From Tahibacter caeni (GTDB lineage: Bacteria > Pseudomonadota > Gammaproteobacteria > Xanthomonadales > Rhodanobacteraceae), in the NCBI RefSeq assembly GCF_024609805.1, contig NZ_JANFVR010000016.1:1-33809 (forward strand): 33,809 nucleotides of DNA. The letters are read 5' to 3'. The position numbers and the translations under genes are program-made. Every line of letters starts with the position of its first letter. The first letter of the stretch is position 1. The notes under the pieces were generated by a model, which saw only the letters and a program-made list of their open reading frames with translations, had not been told where the DNA came from and did no database searches. Shown here one piece after another: positions 17,101 through 26,449 of the stretch.

Positions 17101-17312
17101 CGGCCGTCGCGCATGACCAGCATGCCGTCGTCGATGACGTGACCCGGCCGGGTGACCAGCCGCGCGTGGGTCAGCGCGATGTGTCCCGGCGTCTTGTCGC
17201 GCAATCCCTCGACCGGATCGATGCCGGGCAACTGCACCGTCGCGGCCCAGCCGGCCGCGCTAGTCGCCAGCGCCGCGAGCGCGGTCCAGGTACTCCACCG
17301 TCGTGTCGCCAT
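14169..17312 (-). CDS. Two-module periplasmic amidohydrolase, N-module degenerate, C-module intact
   Basis: The 1047-residue product starts with a signal peptide (about 1-24). Module 1 (about 45-450) has the family sandwich (GMLVMRDGRIVSVG) but reads FAGFIDADSTY at 97-106 instead of the HxH motif. It ends LTVQPASMLGVASQLG SLEPGKAAQLVVADAD. A beta-rich linker with an Ala/Pro/Thr tract (about 470-595) follows. Module 2 (about 600-1000) is complete: SPGIIDTHSHMA (H648, H650), RIVHIHSYRQDE (H805, H807), VFQHILEG (H832) and FNSDSDELVRHLN (D886/D888), then LNPAKQLRVADRVGSLEPGK. A charged Lys/Glu/Arg tail and a short Cys-containing C-terminus (residue 1040) end it. Only module 2 should hydrolyse a substrate, likely an amide or cyclic peptide-like bond; the target is unknown. 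It is translationally coupled to the next gene. Confidence 0.92.
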   Translation of the reverse strand: MATRRWSTWTALAALATSAAGWAATVQLPGIDPVEGLRDKTPGHIALTHARLVTRPGHVIDDGMLVMRDGRIVSVGAASTPPGDALVVDLGGKTVFAGFIDADSTYAQPAEAATPANAPPAVAQPYTPVPQQGSRHWNNKVRPERDLAQQLQPDPKKAEALRKLGFTSVLSAPDKGIFRGQSALVTLGDSTRLNDVLLKPRVAQHLALEFSRYPAAEYPASLMGSIALIRQTWYDAGWQRDYQAWSARNANAQRQEANLALDALQDSLAARQPVIFAAGDELDYARVLAVASEFKLKLVIEGNGREYRDLERLKAAAVPVIAPLPLVEAPAVEDPERALDVALSDLEHWEAAPFNPRRLAEAGIPFALTASGLKKPEEQFWSQLRKAVASGLDEQYALAALTVQPASMLGVASQLGSLEPGKAAQLVVADADLFRSDKARIYESWIDGQRYVLHDSAAPDPRGSWQLRWSGVDGPGTLDVSGELGDLTVKVGAVSFPASYAGRTLTLYPPGSLLGLPGERVALSLELGAAGAEGRGLADGEREFRVSATQSATRARTAAAAPSSPAAPAPVRFPAGEFGRAQLPVAQKAVLRHATVWTQSAQGRLDDGDVAIADGRIVAVGLNLKAPAGAIEIDARGKHISPGIIDTHSHMAVAKGVNEGTHAVTSEVRVGDVVDPTDMSVYRALAGGVTSAQLLHGSANPIGGQGQVIKLRWGADADGLRFGAAPATIKFALGENVKQANWGPQFNRRYPQTRMGVEQIDHDSLVAAQEYAAALAKPRKGAAPQRRDLRLEALAEVLAGKRIVHIHSYRQDEILAFARLAQQFKIVPVFQHILEGYKVADVLAQLGAGASGFSDWWAYKMEVADAIPYNGALLQSQGVVASFNSDSDELVRHLNTEAAKAIKYGGLSETDALNLVTLNPAKQLRVADRVGSLEPGKDADFVLWNASPLSSFARVEQTWIDGRKYFDRNDDQAERARIQAERERLIAKALPERVKALAKKDRKDADRKEPDKSAETPAELDLVHYANLRGPYHDSEPVNTCSAQEAH

Positions 17313-17645
17313 GCCTGTTCATCCCCATGCCAGCCGGCAAAAGCTCAGCATAGCGAGCCGGCGCCGGGACACACAGGACGAAAGTCATGCTCTGGACCGA
17401 GGTCGCGGGTTCACGGACGTATCGACGGGGACGCGGCGACGACCGCGGCTGCGACGCTCGGGATCGCCCCGGCAACGCCAGGTTGCGTCGCGCGGCGGCG
17501 GAGCCACCGACGAAGCGCGCATGCCGCAGGCCTGCAGCGGGGATCGTCGTTGACAGAAATGACCCGCGAGCGCGCGACGAAAGGAACGGCGGGAACGACG
17601 GGCCGGCCGGCACCTGCGAGACCTTGCCGGCGTAGTTCGGAATAC
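17313..17645. other. Intergenic stretch upstream of the amidohydrolase operon
   Basis: About 330 bases with no convincing gene in any frame. It must contain the promoter of the amidohydrolase pair; TATGCT on the minus strand near 17347-17352 is a candidate -10, but no good -35 lies 17 bp upstream of it. Confidence 0.35.
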
Positions 17646-17660
17646 GCGCCGAAACGGCGC
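17646..17660 (-). terminator. Weak hairpin after the DAHP synthase gene
   Basis: GCGCCG (17646-17651) and CGGCGC (17655-17660) form a short stem with loop AAA, 9 bases past the minus-strand stop. Only GTATTCC follows it, so any termination is weak. Confidence 0.35.
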
Positions 17661-17669
17661 CCTTACGCT

Positions 17670-19070
<1,401 letters not shown>

Positions 19071-19161
19071 GACACGGCCTTGCTGCAATGCGGAAATCGA
19101 TCTTGCCACACAGCTGCAACGACGCAAGCGCATGAGCGCCGACGCCGCCGCATATGCCGAT

Positions 19162-19689
19162 TTATCGTATGAAACCGTACGGCCGCGGCGGCTTGCGCCA
19201 GGCGGCGATCAGCGCGAACAGAGTCAAGCCGATGAACCAGATCACGCACCAGGCCGGCATCGACAGGCCGAGGAAGCTCCAGTCGACCTTCGCGCATTCG
19301 CCCGAACCCGTCAGCACGAGCTGCAGGGTCTTGGACAACGGGAAGGTCTCGAGCATGAAGTTCAGGCCGGGGCCGCAGGCCGGCACTTCGTCGGCGGGCA
19401 GGTGGGTCAGCCAGACGTGACGGCCGGCGATCAGCGCGCCGACGATGCCGCCGATCGCGACGAAGAATGCATAGAACTTGCGGCCGCCGCCGCGAGGACC
19501 GTGCAGCGCGCCGAGCAGGAAGAACACGCCCATGGCGAAGAAAGCGACGCGCTGCAGGATGCACAGCGGGCACGGGTCCTTGCCGAGCTGGAACTGAGCG
19601 AAGAAAGCATAGCCCAGCAGCGCAGCGACGCAGATCGCGCCGAACAGGTATTGGACGCGGAACGACCAGGCGAAAGGATTCAATTTCAT
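19162..19689 (-). CDS. dsbB: Disulfide bond formation protein B
   Basis: The 175-residue product has four membrane helices (about 14-31, 44-62, 72-90 and 143-163). The first periplasmic loop has the redox pair CPLC (C40, C43) and the second has C105 (EVPACGPG) and C132 (GSGECAKVDW), the four essential cysteines of DsbB. It reoxidises DsbA in the periplasm and passes electrons to quinones. An arginine-bearing cytoplasmic loop (HGPRGGGRKFY) lies between helices 2 and 3. ATG 19689 follows GGAGAG at about 13 bases. It lies between the ribosomal supercluster's terminator and DAHP synthase, and is probably transcribed from the roughly 200-base gap upstream. Confidence 0.97.
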   Translation of the reverse strand: MKLNPFAWSFRVQYLFGAICVAALLGYAFFAQFQLGKDPCPLCILQRVAFFAMGVFFLLGALHGPRGGGRKFYAFFVAIGGIVGALIAGRHVWLTHLPADEVPACGPGLNFMLETFPLSKTLQLVLTGSGECAKVDWSFLGLSMPAWCVIWFIGLTLFALIAAWRKPPRPYGFIR

Positions 19690-19846
19690 GGAACGGCGGC
19701 TCTCCGGCAGAACGGGGACGTGCGGCGCAATACGCGAGTATCCGCCCAGACGCCGATAGACCGCCAGCGCCGCGACAAAGTGCCTGGCCTGCGACGTCGC
19801 GCCGCCCTGCTGAGGCGGAACGAACGGAATCGAGCGCGCAGACGCG

Positions 19847-19876
19847 AAAAAGCCCGGACCGTCGCCGGTCCGGGCT
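19847..19876 (-). terminator. Rho-independent terminator of the alpha/ribosomal supercluster
   Basis: An 11-bp stem with arms AGCCCGGACCG (19851-19861) and its complement (19866-19876) and loop TCGC is followed on the minus strand by TTTTTCGC (complement of 19844-19850). It lies 27 bases past the rplQ stop, marking the end of the ribosomal protein transcript. Confidence 0.92.
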
Positions 19877-19903
19877 CTTGCGCAAAACGGTGAAGCGAAA
19901 CGC

Positions 19904-20287
19904 TTACTCGGCCGCTTCGCTCGTCGCGACCGGACGGTCGACGAGTTCGACGTAGGCCATCGGCGCGTTGTCGCCGGCGCGGAAGCCGCACTTCAGGATG
20001 CGCAGGTAGCCGCCCTTGCGCTCGCGGTAGCGCGGACCCAGGTCGACGAACAGCTTGCCGACCGCAACCTTGTCGCGCAGGCGCGCGAACGCGAGGCGGC
20101 GATTGGCCACGCCGTCGGTCTTCGCCAGCGTGATCAGCGGCTCGGCGACGCGGCGCAGTTCCTTGGCCTTGGGCAGGGTGGTCTTGATCAGCTCGTGCTT
20201 GAACAGCGACGACGCCATGTTCTTGAACATGGCTTCGCGGTGGCTGCTGGTCCGGTTGAGCTTACGGCCCGATTTCATGTGACGCAT
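19904..20287 (-). CDS. rplQ: 50S ribosomal protein L17
   Basis: The 127-residue product starts [20 protein letters not shown], the L17 signature, and continues with [24 protein letters not shown]. It binds 23S rRNA near the tunnel exit region of the large subunit. It is the last gene of the alpha operon, 31 bases after rpoA, and is followed by a strong terminator. The C-terminal end ([15 protein letters not shown]) is a short acidic tail of the usual kind. Confidence 0.98.
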   Translation of the reverse strand: MRHMKSGRKLNRTSSHREAMFKNMASSLFKHELIKTTLPKAKELRRVAEPLITLAKTDGVANRRLAFARLRDKVAVGKLFVDLGPRYRERKGGYLRILKCGFRAGDNAPMAYVELVDRPVATSEAAE

Positions 20288-20318
20288 GGTCGTGTTTCCT
20301 TCGTGATCCCGACGGGGA

Positions 20319-21314
20319 TCAGCCCATCATGCCGTGGGTCAGACCCATCGGCGGCCAGTTCTCGAGCTTCATGCCGAGCGACAAGCCACGCGCACCCAGC
20401 ACGTCCTTGATCTCGGTGAGCGACTTTTTGCCCAGGTTCGGCGTCTTGAGCAGCTCGACTTCGGTCTTCTGCACGAGATCGCCGATGTAGTAGATGCTCT
20501 CCGCCTTCAGACAGTTGGCCGAGCGCACGGTCAGTTCCAGATCGTCGATCGGACGCAGCAGAAGCGGATCGACGCCGCCCTTCTCGGCCTTCGTGTCGGC
20601 GCTTTCGCGACGCGTGAAGTCGCCGAACACCGAGAGCTGGTCCTGCACGATTTCCGCCGCCTTGCGCACGGCGTCTTCGGCATCGATCGTGCCGTTGGTC
20701 TCGACGTCGAGCACGAGCTTGTCCAGGTCGGTACGCTGCTCGACGCGCGCGGCGTCGACTTCGTAGGCGACGCGGCGCACTGGGCAGAACGACGCATCGA
20801 GCTGCAGACGGCCGATCGGACGCGTCTCCTCTTCCGGCAGACGACGCGCGGTAGCCGGCTGGTAGCCGACGCCGCGGACGATCTTCAGCCGCATGTTGAG
20901 CGCGATGTCCTTGGTCAGGTGGCAGATCACGTGGTCGGGATTCACGATCTCGACGTTGTGGTCGACCTTGATGTCGCCGGCCGTGACGACACCCTTACCC
21001 TTGCGGGACAGGCTCAGCGTCGCCTCGTCCTGACCGTGCATGCGGATAGCGACGTCCTTGAGGTTCAGCAGGACTTCGATGACGTCCTCCTGCAGGCCTT
21101 CCAGGGTCGTGTATTCGTGCAGCACGCCATCGATCTCGACTTCCGTGATGGCCGCGCCCGGAATGGACGACAGCAGCACGCGGCGCAGCGCATTGCCGAG
21201 CGTGTGGCCGAAACCGCGTTCCAGCGGCTCGACGATCACCTTGGCGCGATTGGCGCCGACGCGCTCCACGCCAATACCGCGGGCGCGCAGAACGGTGGTA
21301 GACGAATGGGCCAT
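20319..21314 (-). CDS. rpoA: RNA polymerase alpha subunit
   Basis: The 331-residue subunit is close to the 329 of E. coli. The N-terminal dimerisation domain (1 to about 235) shows [24 protein letters not shown] linker follows, and the C-terminal domain (about 250-315) contains [23 protein letters not shown], with R264 equivalent to E. coli R265 for UP-element DNA contact, and [16 protein letters not shown]. It assembles the polymerase core and receives activator contacts. It lies between rpsD (18 bases) and rplQ as in other gammaproteobacteria. Confidence 0.99.
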   Translation of the reverse strand: MAHSSTTVLRARGIGVERVGANRAKVIVEPLERGFGHTLGNALRRVLLSSIPGAAITEVEIDGVLHEYTTLEGLQEDVIEVLLNLKDVAIRMHGQDEATLSLSRKGKGVVTAGDIKVDHNVEIVNPDHVICHLTKDIALNMRLKIVRGVGYQPATARRLPEEETRPIGRLQLDASFCPVRRVAYEVDAARVEQRTDLDKLVLDVETNGTIDAEDAVRKAAEIVQDQLSVFGDFTRRESADTKAEKGGVDPLLLRPIDDLELTVRSANCLKAESIYYIGDLVQKTEVELLKTPNLGKKSLTEIKDVLGARGLSLGMKLENWPPMGLTHGMMG

Positions 21315-21332
21315 GTACCCGACTCTCCAGGA

Positions 21333-21959
21333 TTACTTCGAATAAAGTTCGACGATCAGCGCTTCGTTGATGTCGGACGGCAGGTCCGCGCGCTCCGGCA
21401 CCGACTTGAACAGGCCGCTGAACTTCTTCGCGTCGACTTCGACCCAGCTCGGCGCCAGATCCATCTCCTGCGAGAGGGTCAGCGCTTCCTGGATGCGCAG
21501 CTGGCCGCGCGAGTTCTCGGTAACGCTGATCTGATCGCCGGCCTTGACCTGGAACGAAGCCAGATTGACCTTCTTGCCGTTGACTTCGATCGCCTTGTGG
21601 GCGACGAGCTGGCGGGCCTGGGTGCGAGTGACCGCGAAGCCCATGCGATAGACGACGTTGTCGAGGCGCTGTTCGAGCATCTGCAGCAGCGATTCGCCGG
21701 TGTTGCCCTTCTTGCGCGACGCCTTCGCGTAATAGCTGCGGAACTGGCGCTCCAGCAGGCCGTAGATGCGCTTGACCTTCTGCTTCTCGCGCAGCTGCAC
21801 CGCGTAGTCGGACAGCTTGCCCTTGCGGGCGGCGCCGTGCTGACCCGGCTTCTGCTCGAGCTTGCACTTGGAGTCGACCGCACGGGCCGGGCTCTTGAGG
21901 CTGAGGTCGGCGCCTTCGCGGCGCGCCAGCTTGCAGGTAGGACCGATATAACGTGCCAT
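21333..21959 (-). CDS. rpsD: 30S ribosomal protein S4
   Basis: The 208-residue product has the N-terminal rRNA-binding part ([19 protein letters not shown]) and the S4 RNA-binding domain around 97-160 ([38 protein letters not shown]). Only two N-terminal cysteines exist (C9, C32), so there is no zinc knuckle. It is a primary assembly protein and, in E. coli, the translational repressor of the alpha operon. Here the apparent rpsM leader is too short for the E. coli type target when transcription starts at the rpsM promoter. Confidence 0.98.
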   Translation of the reverse strand: MARYIGPTCKLARREGADLSLKSPARAVDSKCKLEQKPGQHGAARKGKLSDYAVQLREKQKVKRIYGLLERQFRSYYAKASRKKGNTGESLLQMLEQRLDNVVYRMGFAVTRTQARQLVAHKAIEVNGKKVNLASFQVKAGDQISVTENSRGQLRIQEALTLSQEMDLAPSWVEVDAKKFSGLFKSVPERADLPSDINEALIVELYSK

Positions 21960-21970
21960 GTCGGAGCTCC

Positions 21971-22363
21971 TTACACGCGGCGACGCTTGGGCGGACGGCA
22001 GCCGTTATGCGGAATCGGCGTGACGTCAATGATGTTGGTGACCTTGTAGCCGAGGGCGTTCAGCGAACGCACGGCCGATTCGCGACCCGGGCCCGGGCCC
22101 TTGATGCGAACTTCCAGAGTCTTCAGGCCGTAGTCCAGCGCGGCGCGGCCGGCTTTTTCGGCGGCGACCTGCGCGGCGAACGGCGTGGACTTGCGCGAGC
22201 CGCGGAAGCCGGCGCCACCGGAGGTTGCCCAGGACAAAGCGTTGCCCTGGCGATCGGTGATGGTGATAACGGTGTTGTTGAAGGAGGCCTGCACGTGGAC
22301 GATACCGTCCGTGACGACGCGCTTGACTTTCTTCTTGGTCTTGGCAGCTGCCGGCTTATTCAT
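21971..22363 (-). CDS. rpsK: 30S ribosomal protein S11
   Basis: The 130-residue product has the S11 core ([40 protein letters not shown]) and the conserved end [18 protein letters not shown]. The Asn-Gly there is the known isoaspartate/processing site in the family. It forms part of the 30S platform near the mRNA exit. It lies 18 bases after rpsM and 11 before rpsD. Confidence 0.98.
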   Translation of the reverse strand: MNKPAAAKTKKKVKRVVTDGIVHVQASFNNTVITITDRQGNALSWATSGGAGFRGSRKSTPFAAQVAAEKAGRAALDYGLKTLEVRIKGPGPGRESAVRSLNALGYKVTNIIDVTPIPHNGCRPPKRRRV

Positions 22364-22381
22364 GAGTTCTGTCCGAATCCA

Positions 22382-22738
22382 TTACTTCTTGATCGCGCGC
22401 CGCGGACCCTTGCGGGTGCGGGCGTTGGTGCGGGTACGCTGACCGCGCACCGGCAGGCCGCGACGATGGCGCAGACCGCGGTAGCAGCCCAGATCGATCA
22501 GGCGCTTGATGCTCATGCCCACTTCGCGGCGCAGATCGCCCTCGACCGTGTACTTGGCGATCTCATGGCGCAGCTTCTCGACTTCCGCCTCGGTCAAGTC
22601 CTTGATTTTGCCCGACGCCTTGACACCGGCAGCCTCGCAAACCTTCTTCGACCGCGAGCGGCCGATGCCGTAAATACTCTGCAAACCGACCCAGACATGC
22701 TTCTGGACCGGCAGGTTGACACCTGCAATGCGCGCCAT
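22382..22738 (-). CDS. rpsM: 30S ribosomal protein S13
   Basis: The 118-residue product starts [20 protein letters not shown] and has the helix-two-turn-helix region, then [20 protein letters not shown] and the basic C-terminal tail that reaches the P-site tRNA ([13 protein letters not shown]). It sits in the 30S head and makes the bridge to L5. GGAGAG precedes the ATG. It is the first gene of the alpha unit and has its own promoter at 22781-22809. rpmJ, which precedes it in many gammaproteobacteria, is absent. Confidence 0.98.
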   Translation of the reverse strand: MARIAGVNLPVQKHVWVGLQSIYGIGRSRSKKVCEAAGVKASGKIKDLTEAEVEKLRHEIAKYTVEGDLRREVGMSIKRLIDLGCYRGLRHRRGLPVRGQRTRTNARTRKGPRRAIKK

Positions 22739-22780
22739 GTAAATCTCTCCGAAACGGGCTTAAAGCGCAGTGAACTGAAA

Positions 22781-22809
22781 ATTGTACCCTGGTTTGCGGG
22801 ATTTGACAA
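22781..22809 (-). promoter_or_regulatory. Sigma70-type promoter of rpsM (alpha operon)
   Basis: On the minus strand, -35 TTGTCA (22809-22804), a 17-bp spacer and -10 TACAAT (22786-22781) are each one mismatch from consensus. Transcription should start near 22774, leaving a leader of only about 36 nt before rpsM. The -35 lies inside the inverted repeat 22796-22816. Confidence 0.8.
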
Positions 22810-22816
22810 ATCCCGC
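22796..22816. promoter_or_regulatory. 9-bp inverted repeat overlapping the rpsM -35 element
   Basis: GCGGGATTT (22796-22804), GAC, AAATCCCGC (22808-22816) is a perfect inverted repeat whose centre is the -35 box. It could be an operator, or the hairpin of a terminator for secY read-through. No T tract follows on the minus strand (AAACCAGGG), which favours a DNA-level role. Confidence 0.5.
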
Positions 22817-22875
22817 CGCGGAGCAGTGCCCCGAGGTAACTCCTAGTGCCGCCATCCGGCGGGAAACCGCGCGGC

Positions 22876-24186
22876 TCAACGGCCGCGCAGGTTCGATTTC
22901 TTCAACAGACTGCCGTACTGGTGCGAGACCAGATGGGCCTGGACCTGCGCGGTGAAATCCATCACCACGACGACCACGATCAGCAGGGACGTGCCGCCGA
23001 AGTAGAACGGCACGTTCCAGGCGTTGCGCAGGATGTCCGGAATCAGACACACCGCGACGAGGTAGATCGCGCCGGCCGCGGTCAGGTGCGTCAGCACGCG
23101 GTCGATGTAGTCGGCCGTGGACTTGCCCGGACGGATGCCCGGGATCAGGGCGCCCTGCTTCTTCAGGTTGTCCGCCGTTTCCTGCGAGTTGAACACCAGC
23201 GCCGTGTAGAAGAACGCGAAGATCACGATCAGCACGGCGAACACGATCATGTAGATCGGCTGACCCGGGGTCAGACCGGCGGTCAGCATCTGCAGCCAGC
23301 GAACTTCGCCGGACTTGCTGAACCAGGTCGCCGCCGTGGCCGGGAACATGATCAGCGACGACGCGAAGATCGCCGGAATCACGCCGGACATGTTGAGCTT
23401 CAACGGCAGGTGCGAGCTCTGGTTCATGTAGGCCTTGGCACCGCCCATGCGCCGCGCGTAGTTCACCGTGATGCGGCGCTGGCCGCGTTCGACGAACACC
23501 ACGAACGCGGTGACCAGCAGCACGATCGCGAGCACCGTGACGACCATCAGCGGGTTGAGCTGGCCTTCGCGCGCCATGTTCAGCGTATGCACGACCGCGC
23601 CCGGCAGGCCGGCGACGATACCGGCGAAGATCAGCAGCGAAATGCCGTTGCCGATGCCGCGCTCGGTGATCTGCTCGCCGAGCCACATCAGGAACATCGT
23701 GCCGGCGGTCAGGCCGACGACGGACGCGAAGATGAAGCCGGGACCCGGGTTGTAGACGACGCCCTGCTGGCCCGACAGCGCCACGGAAACGCCGAATGCC
23801 TGGAACGCCGCCAAGCCCACGGCGCCGATGCGCGTGTACTTGGTGATCGTACGACGGCCGGACTCGCCTTCCTTGCGCAGCTGCGCGAGGCTGGGAACCA
23901 CGGTCGTGAAGAGTTGCACGATGATCGACGCGGAAATGTACGGCACCACGTTCAGCGCAAAAATCGAGAAGCGGCTGAGCGCGCCACCCGAGAACATGTT
24001 GAACATGTCGATGATGCCGCCCTGACTTTCCATCAGTCGGGTCATCGCTTCCGGGTTGACGCCCGGCACCGGAATGAAGGTGCCGAGCCGGTAGACGATC
24101 AACGCACCGATCACAAACAGGATGCGCTGCTTGATCTCGGCGAACTTGCCGAGCGAAGCGAGCGCATTGGCCTGGTTTGCTGCCAT
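22876..24186 (-). CDS. secY: Preprotein translocase subunit SecY
   Basis: The 436-residue product has ten predicted membrane helices and the start [20 protein letters not shown]. SecY signatures include the plug region [19 protein letters not shown], the TM2 stretch [16 protein letters not shown], and the cytoplasmic loop before TM5 ([19 protein letters not shown]). The C-terminus ([14 protein letters not shown]) is normal. It is the protein-conducting channel of the inner membrane, working with SecE, SecG and SecA. It is the last gene of the spc unit, 4 bases after rplO, and is followed by the alpha promoter. Confidence 0.99.
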   Translation of the reverse strand: MAANQANALASLGKFAEIKQRILFVIGALIVYRLGTFIPVPGVNPEAMTRLMESQGGIIDMFNMFSGGALSRFSIFALNVVPYISASIIVQLFTTVVPSLAQLRKEGESGRRTITKYTRIGAVGLAAFQAFGVSVALSGQQGVVYNPGPGFIFASVVGLTAGTMFLMWLGEQITERGIGNGISLLIFAGIVAGLPGAVVHTLNMAREGQLNPLMVVTVLAIVLLVTAFVVFVERGQRRITVNYARRMGGAKAYMNQSSHLPLKLNMSGVIPAIFASSLIMFPATAATWFSKSGEVRWLQMLTAGLTPGQPIYMIVFAVLIVIFAFFYTALVFNSQETADNLKKQGALIPGIRPGKSTADYIDRVLTHLTAAGAIYLVAVCLIPDILRNAWNVPFYFGGTSLLIVVVVVMDFTAQVQAHLVSHQYGSLLKKSNLRGR

Positions 24187-24190
24187 GGAA

Positions 24191-24625
24191 TTACTCCGCG
24201 CTGCCGCCGGCTGCCTCGATCGCGGCCTTGGCGCCGGCGGTGACCGCCACGCCCTTGAGCTTGACCGCGCGCTTGATGTCGCCCTTCTTCACGATCTTGG
24301 CGTGCTTGGCGCGGGCCTCGACCAGGCCGGCGGCACGCAGCACGTCGAAATCGATCACGTCGACGTTGAGCGAGTCGAGCTTGTACAGCAGGACTTCGCT
24401 GACTTCGTGAGCGGTCTTGGAACGGAAACCGACCTTGGGCAGACGGCGCTGCAGCGGCATCTGGCCGCCTTCGAAGCCGGCCTTGACCTTGCCCTTGCCG
24501 GTGCGGGCGTACTGACCCTTGTGACCACGACCGGCCGTCTTGCCGAGACCGGAACCGATACCGCGACCGACGCGGACACGTTCCTTGCGGGCGCCGTCGG
24601 CGGGCTTGAGCGTATTGAGACGCAT
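24191..24625 (-). CDS. rplO: 50S ribosomal protein L15
   Basis: The 144-residue product begins [20 protein letters not shown] and has the glycine-rich extension typical of L15 ([20 protein letters not shown]), then [17 protein letters not shown]. It is a late-assembly protein of the large subunit. It precedes secY by 4 bases, so translation is probably coupled. Confidence 0.98.
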   Translation of the reverse strand: MRLNTLKPADGARKERVRVGRGIGSGLGKTAGRGHKGQYARTGKGKVKAGFEGGQMPLQRRLPKVGFRSKTAHEVSEVLLYKLDSLNVDVIDFDVLRAAGLVEARAKHAKIVKKGDIKRAVKLKGVAVTAGAKAAIEAAGGSAE

Positions 24626-24650
24626 GATGTACTCCGAATTCCTAGAGAGC

Positions 24651-24848
24651 TCAGGCCTGGTTTTCCACGGCTACGAGGTAGTAGACCGTGTTGATGAGGC
24701 CGCGCACCTGCGGGCTGTCCTTCAGTTCGCGCACATCGTTGAGCTTGTTCAGGCCGAGGGCCTTCACGCTCAGGCGATGACGCGCCTGCACGCCGCGCAG
24801 GCCCTTGACCAGGCGCACGCGCACGGTCTTTTCAGTGTTATTCGCCAT
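24651..24848 (-). CDS. rpmD: 50S ribosomal protein L30
   Basis: The 65-residue product matches the short bacterial L30 fold ([20 protein letters not shown], then [31 protein letters not shown]). It contacts 23S and 5S rRNA regions. Its start overlaps the last 11 bases of rpsE in another frame, and its ribosome binding site (GAGGTGA) is inside rpsE, a sign of translational coupling. Confidence 0.97.
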   Translation of the reverse strand: MANNTEKTVRVRLVKGLRGVQARHRLSVKALGLNKLNDVRELKDSPQVRGLINTVYYLVAVENQA

Positions 24849-25350
24849 GACCAGTCACCTCAGCAACGCTCTTGCCACGCTTGGCGGCGATGCGATCCGG
24901 GGAGGCCATCGCGACCAGGCCCTTGATCGTCGCACGCACCAGATTGATCGGGTTGCGCGAACCCACGGCCTTGGCGAGAACGTTCTTCACGCCGACCACT
25001 TCGAGCACGGCACGCATCGCGCCGCCGGCGATCACGCCGGTACCGGCCGAGGCCGGCTGCATGTAGACGCGGGCCGCGCCGTGGTTCGCCTTCACGGCAT
25101 GCCACAGGGTGCCTTCGTTGAGCTTGACCGCCGTCATGTTGCGGCGCGCACGCTCCATCGCCTTCTGGATGGCAACCGGCACTTCGCGCGCCTTGCCGTA
25201 ACCGAAGCCGACTTTGCCGTCGCCGTCGCCGACGACGGTCAGCGCCGTGAAGCTCATCTGCCGACCGCCCTTGACCGTCTTGGCCACGCGGTTCACGGCG
25301 ATCAGCTTCTCCAGCATGCCGTCGCTATTTTCACGTTCGTTAGAAGACAT
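24838..25350 (-). CDS. rpsE: 30S ribosomal protein S5
   Basis: The 170-residue product has the S5 double-stranded RNA-binding part with the spectinomycin-region loop ([39 protein letters not shown]) and the C-terminal domain ([36 protein letters not shown]). It acts in decoding fidelity near the mRNA entry. ATG 25350 follows AAGGTG; an in-frame ATG 11 codons upstream has no family-like extension. An unusually long 144-base spacer with hairpins separates it from rplR. Confidence 0.98.
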   Translation of the reverse strand: MSSNERENSDGMLEKLIAVNRVAKTVKGGRQMSFTALTVVGDGDGKVGFGYGKAREVPVAIQKAMERARRNMTAVKLNEGTLWHAVKANHGAARVYMQPASAGTGVIAGGAMRAVLEVVGVKNVLAKAVGSRNPINLVRATIKGLVAMASPDRIAAKRGKSVAEVTGHGE

Positions 25351-25364
25351 AGTGCACCTTGGTG

Positions 25365-25381
25365 GTCCCGCGGGGCGGGAC
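25365..25381 (-). other. GC hairpin just upstream of the rpsE ribosome binding site
   Basis: GTCCCGC (25365-25371) and GCGGGAC (25375-25381) with a 3-base loop form a 7-bp stem. It ends only about 4 bases before the AAGGTG of rpsE on the minus strand, so it may tune access to the S5 start. Confidence 0.45.
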
Positions 25382-25474
25382 ACGTTGCTTACGGCCTGAG
25401 CCGCTTGGAGTTGTGGTTCGTTGCACCGTGCGGAGCGTGGACCGAACTGTGGACACGACAGCCGATCCCAAGTG

Positions 25475-25486
25475 CCCGCGCGCGGG
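25475..25486. other. 12-base palindrome just after rplR
   Basis: CCCGCGCGCGGG is a self-complementary 12-mer 8 bases beyond the rplR stop on the minus strand. No T tract follows. It marks the left-hand boundary of rplR within the unusual rplR-rpsE spacer. Confidence 0.35.
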
Positions 25487-25494
25487 TCTTTCGC

Positions 25495-25848
25495 TTAGAA
25501 CTTGAGGCCGGCCTCGCGAGCCGCTTCGGCCAGAGCCTGGATGCGGCCGTGATACTTGAAGCCCGAACGGTCGAACGCGACCGACTCGACGCCGGCAGCC
25601 TTGGCGCGCTCGGCGACAGCCTTGCCGACGGCAGCCGCGGCAGCCTTGTTCTTCGTGCCCTTGAGACCCTCGGTCACCGAGTCCTGCAGGGTCGAAGCCG
25701 CCGCGATGACCTTGTCGCCCGACGGCGCGATGACCTGGGCGTAGATGTGCTGACCCGTGCGGTGCACGGTCAGGCGCGCGACCGCGAGGGTGCGGATGCG
25801 AGCGCGCGTCGACTTGGCGCGGCGCAGGCGGGACGTTTTCTTTTCCAT
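25495..25848 (-). CDS. rplR: 50S ribosomal protein L18
   Basis: The 117-residue 5S rRNA-binding protein has the basic start [20 protein letters not shown] and the L18 core ([69 protein letters not shown]). The frame continues 19 codons upstream, but GGAG precedes ATG 25848, which gives the normal length. It is unusually isolated for the operon: a 60-base spacer with a hairpin from rplF, and a 144-base spacer to rpsE. Confidence 0.98.
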   Translation of the reverse strand: MEKKTSRLRRAKSTRARIRTLAVARLTVHRTGQHIYAQVIAPSGDKVIAAASTLQDSVTEGLKGTKNKAAAAAVGKAVAERAKAAGVESVAFDRSGFKYHGRIQALAEAAREAGLKF

Positions 25849-25878
25849 CGTCGTTCTCCGAAGCTGAAGGGTATGGAG

Positions 25879-25901
25879 AAGCCCGGCGCGGAGCCGGGCT
25901 T
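25879..25901 (-). other. Terminator-like hairpin between rplF and rplR
   Basis: AAGCCCGGC (25879-25887) and GCCGGGCTT (25893-25901) form a 9-bp GC-rich stem with loop GCGGA, starting 7 bases past the rplF stop. On the minus strand the stem is followed only by CTCC, so full termination is unlikely; partial attenuation or mRNA end protection is possible. Confidence 0.5.
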
Positions 25902-25908
25902 TCACGCA

Positions 25909-26436
25909 TTAGGCCTTCTTGGCTTCCTTCAGGGTGATCTTCTCGCCGGAATACCGCACGCCCTTGCCCTTGTAGGGCTCCGGCGGACGGAAACCGCGAA
26001 TCTTGGCGGCAGCCTGACCGACGGCCTGCTTGTCCGCACCCTTGATCAGGATTTCGGTCTGGCTCGGCGTTTCCAGAGTGACGCCTTCCGGCGCCTGGAA
26101 CAGAACCGGATGCGAGAAGCCGAGCGTCAGGCTCAGATCCTTGCCCTGCATCGCGGCGCGGTAACCGACGCCGACGAGCTCGAGCTTGCGGATGTAGCCG
26201 TCGCTGACGCCCTTGACCATGTTGTTGAGCACGGCACGCGCCGTGCCGGCCAGCTTGTCGTCGGCGATCGCGACGGGCTTGCAGGTCAGTTCACCGGCGT
26301 TGATGGCGATCTCGACGCCCGGGAAGGCAACCGACTTCAGCGAGCCCTTCGGACCCTTCACGGTGACGCCGTCGGCGCCCACCTGGCATTCGACGCCCTT
26401 CGGCAGGGCGATCGGCAGTTTTGCTACGCGGGACAT
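25909..26436 (-). CDS. rplF: 50S ribosomal protein L6
   Basis: The 175-residue product begins [20 protein letters not shown] and has the two L6 repeats, ending in [20 protein letters not shown], the conserved C-terminal signature. It binds helix 97 of 23S rRNA near the factor-binding site. It lies 13 bases after rpsH. A hairpin follows its stop. Confidence 0.98.
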   Translation of the reverse strand: MSRVAKLPIALPKGVECQVGADGVTVKGPKGSLKSVAFPGVEIAINAGELTCKPVAIADDKLAGTARAVLNNMVKGVSDGYIRKLELVGVGYRAAMQGKDLSLTLGFSHPVLFQAPEGVTLETPSQTEILIKGADKQAVGQAAAKIRGFRPPEPYKGKGVRYSGEKITLKEAKKA

Positions 26437-26449
26437 TGGCTATCTCCTC

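Noticed and set aside
22869-22888. GC inverted repeat around the secY stop as a terminator
   Set aside because: It lies within the secY coding end (Gly-Arg codons) and has no T tract.
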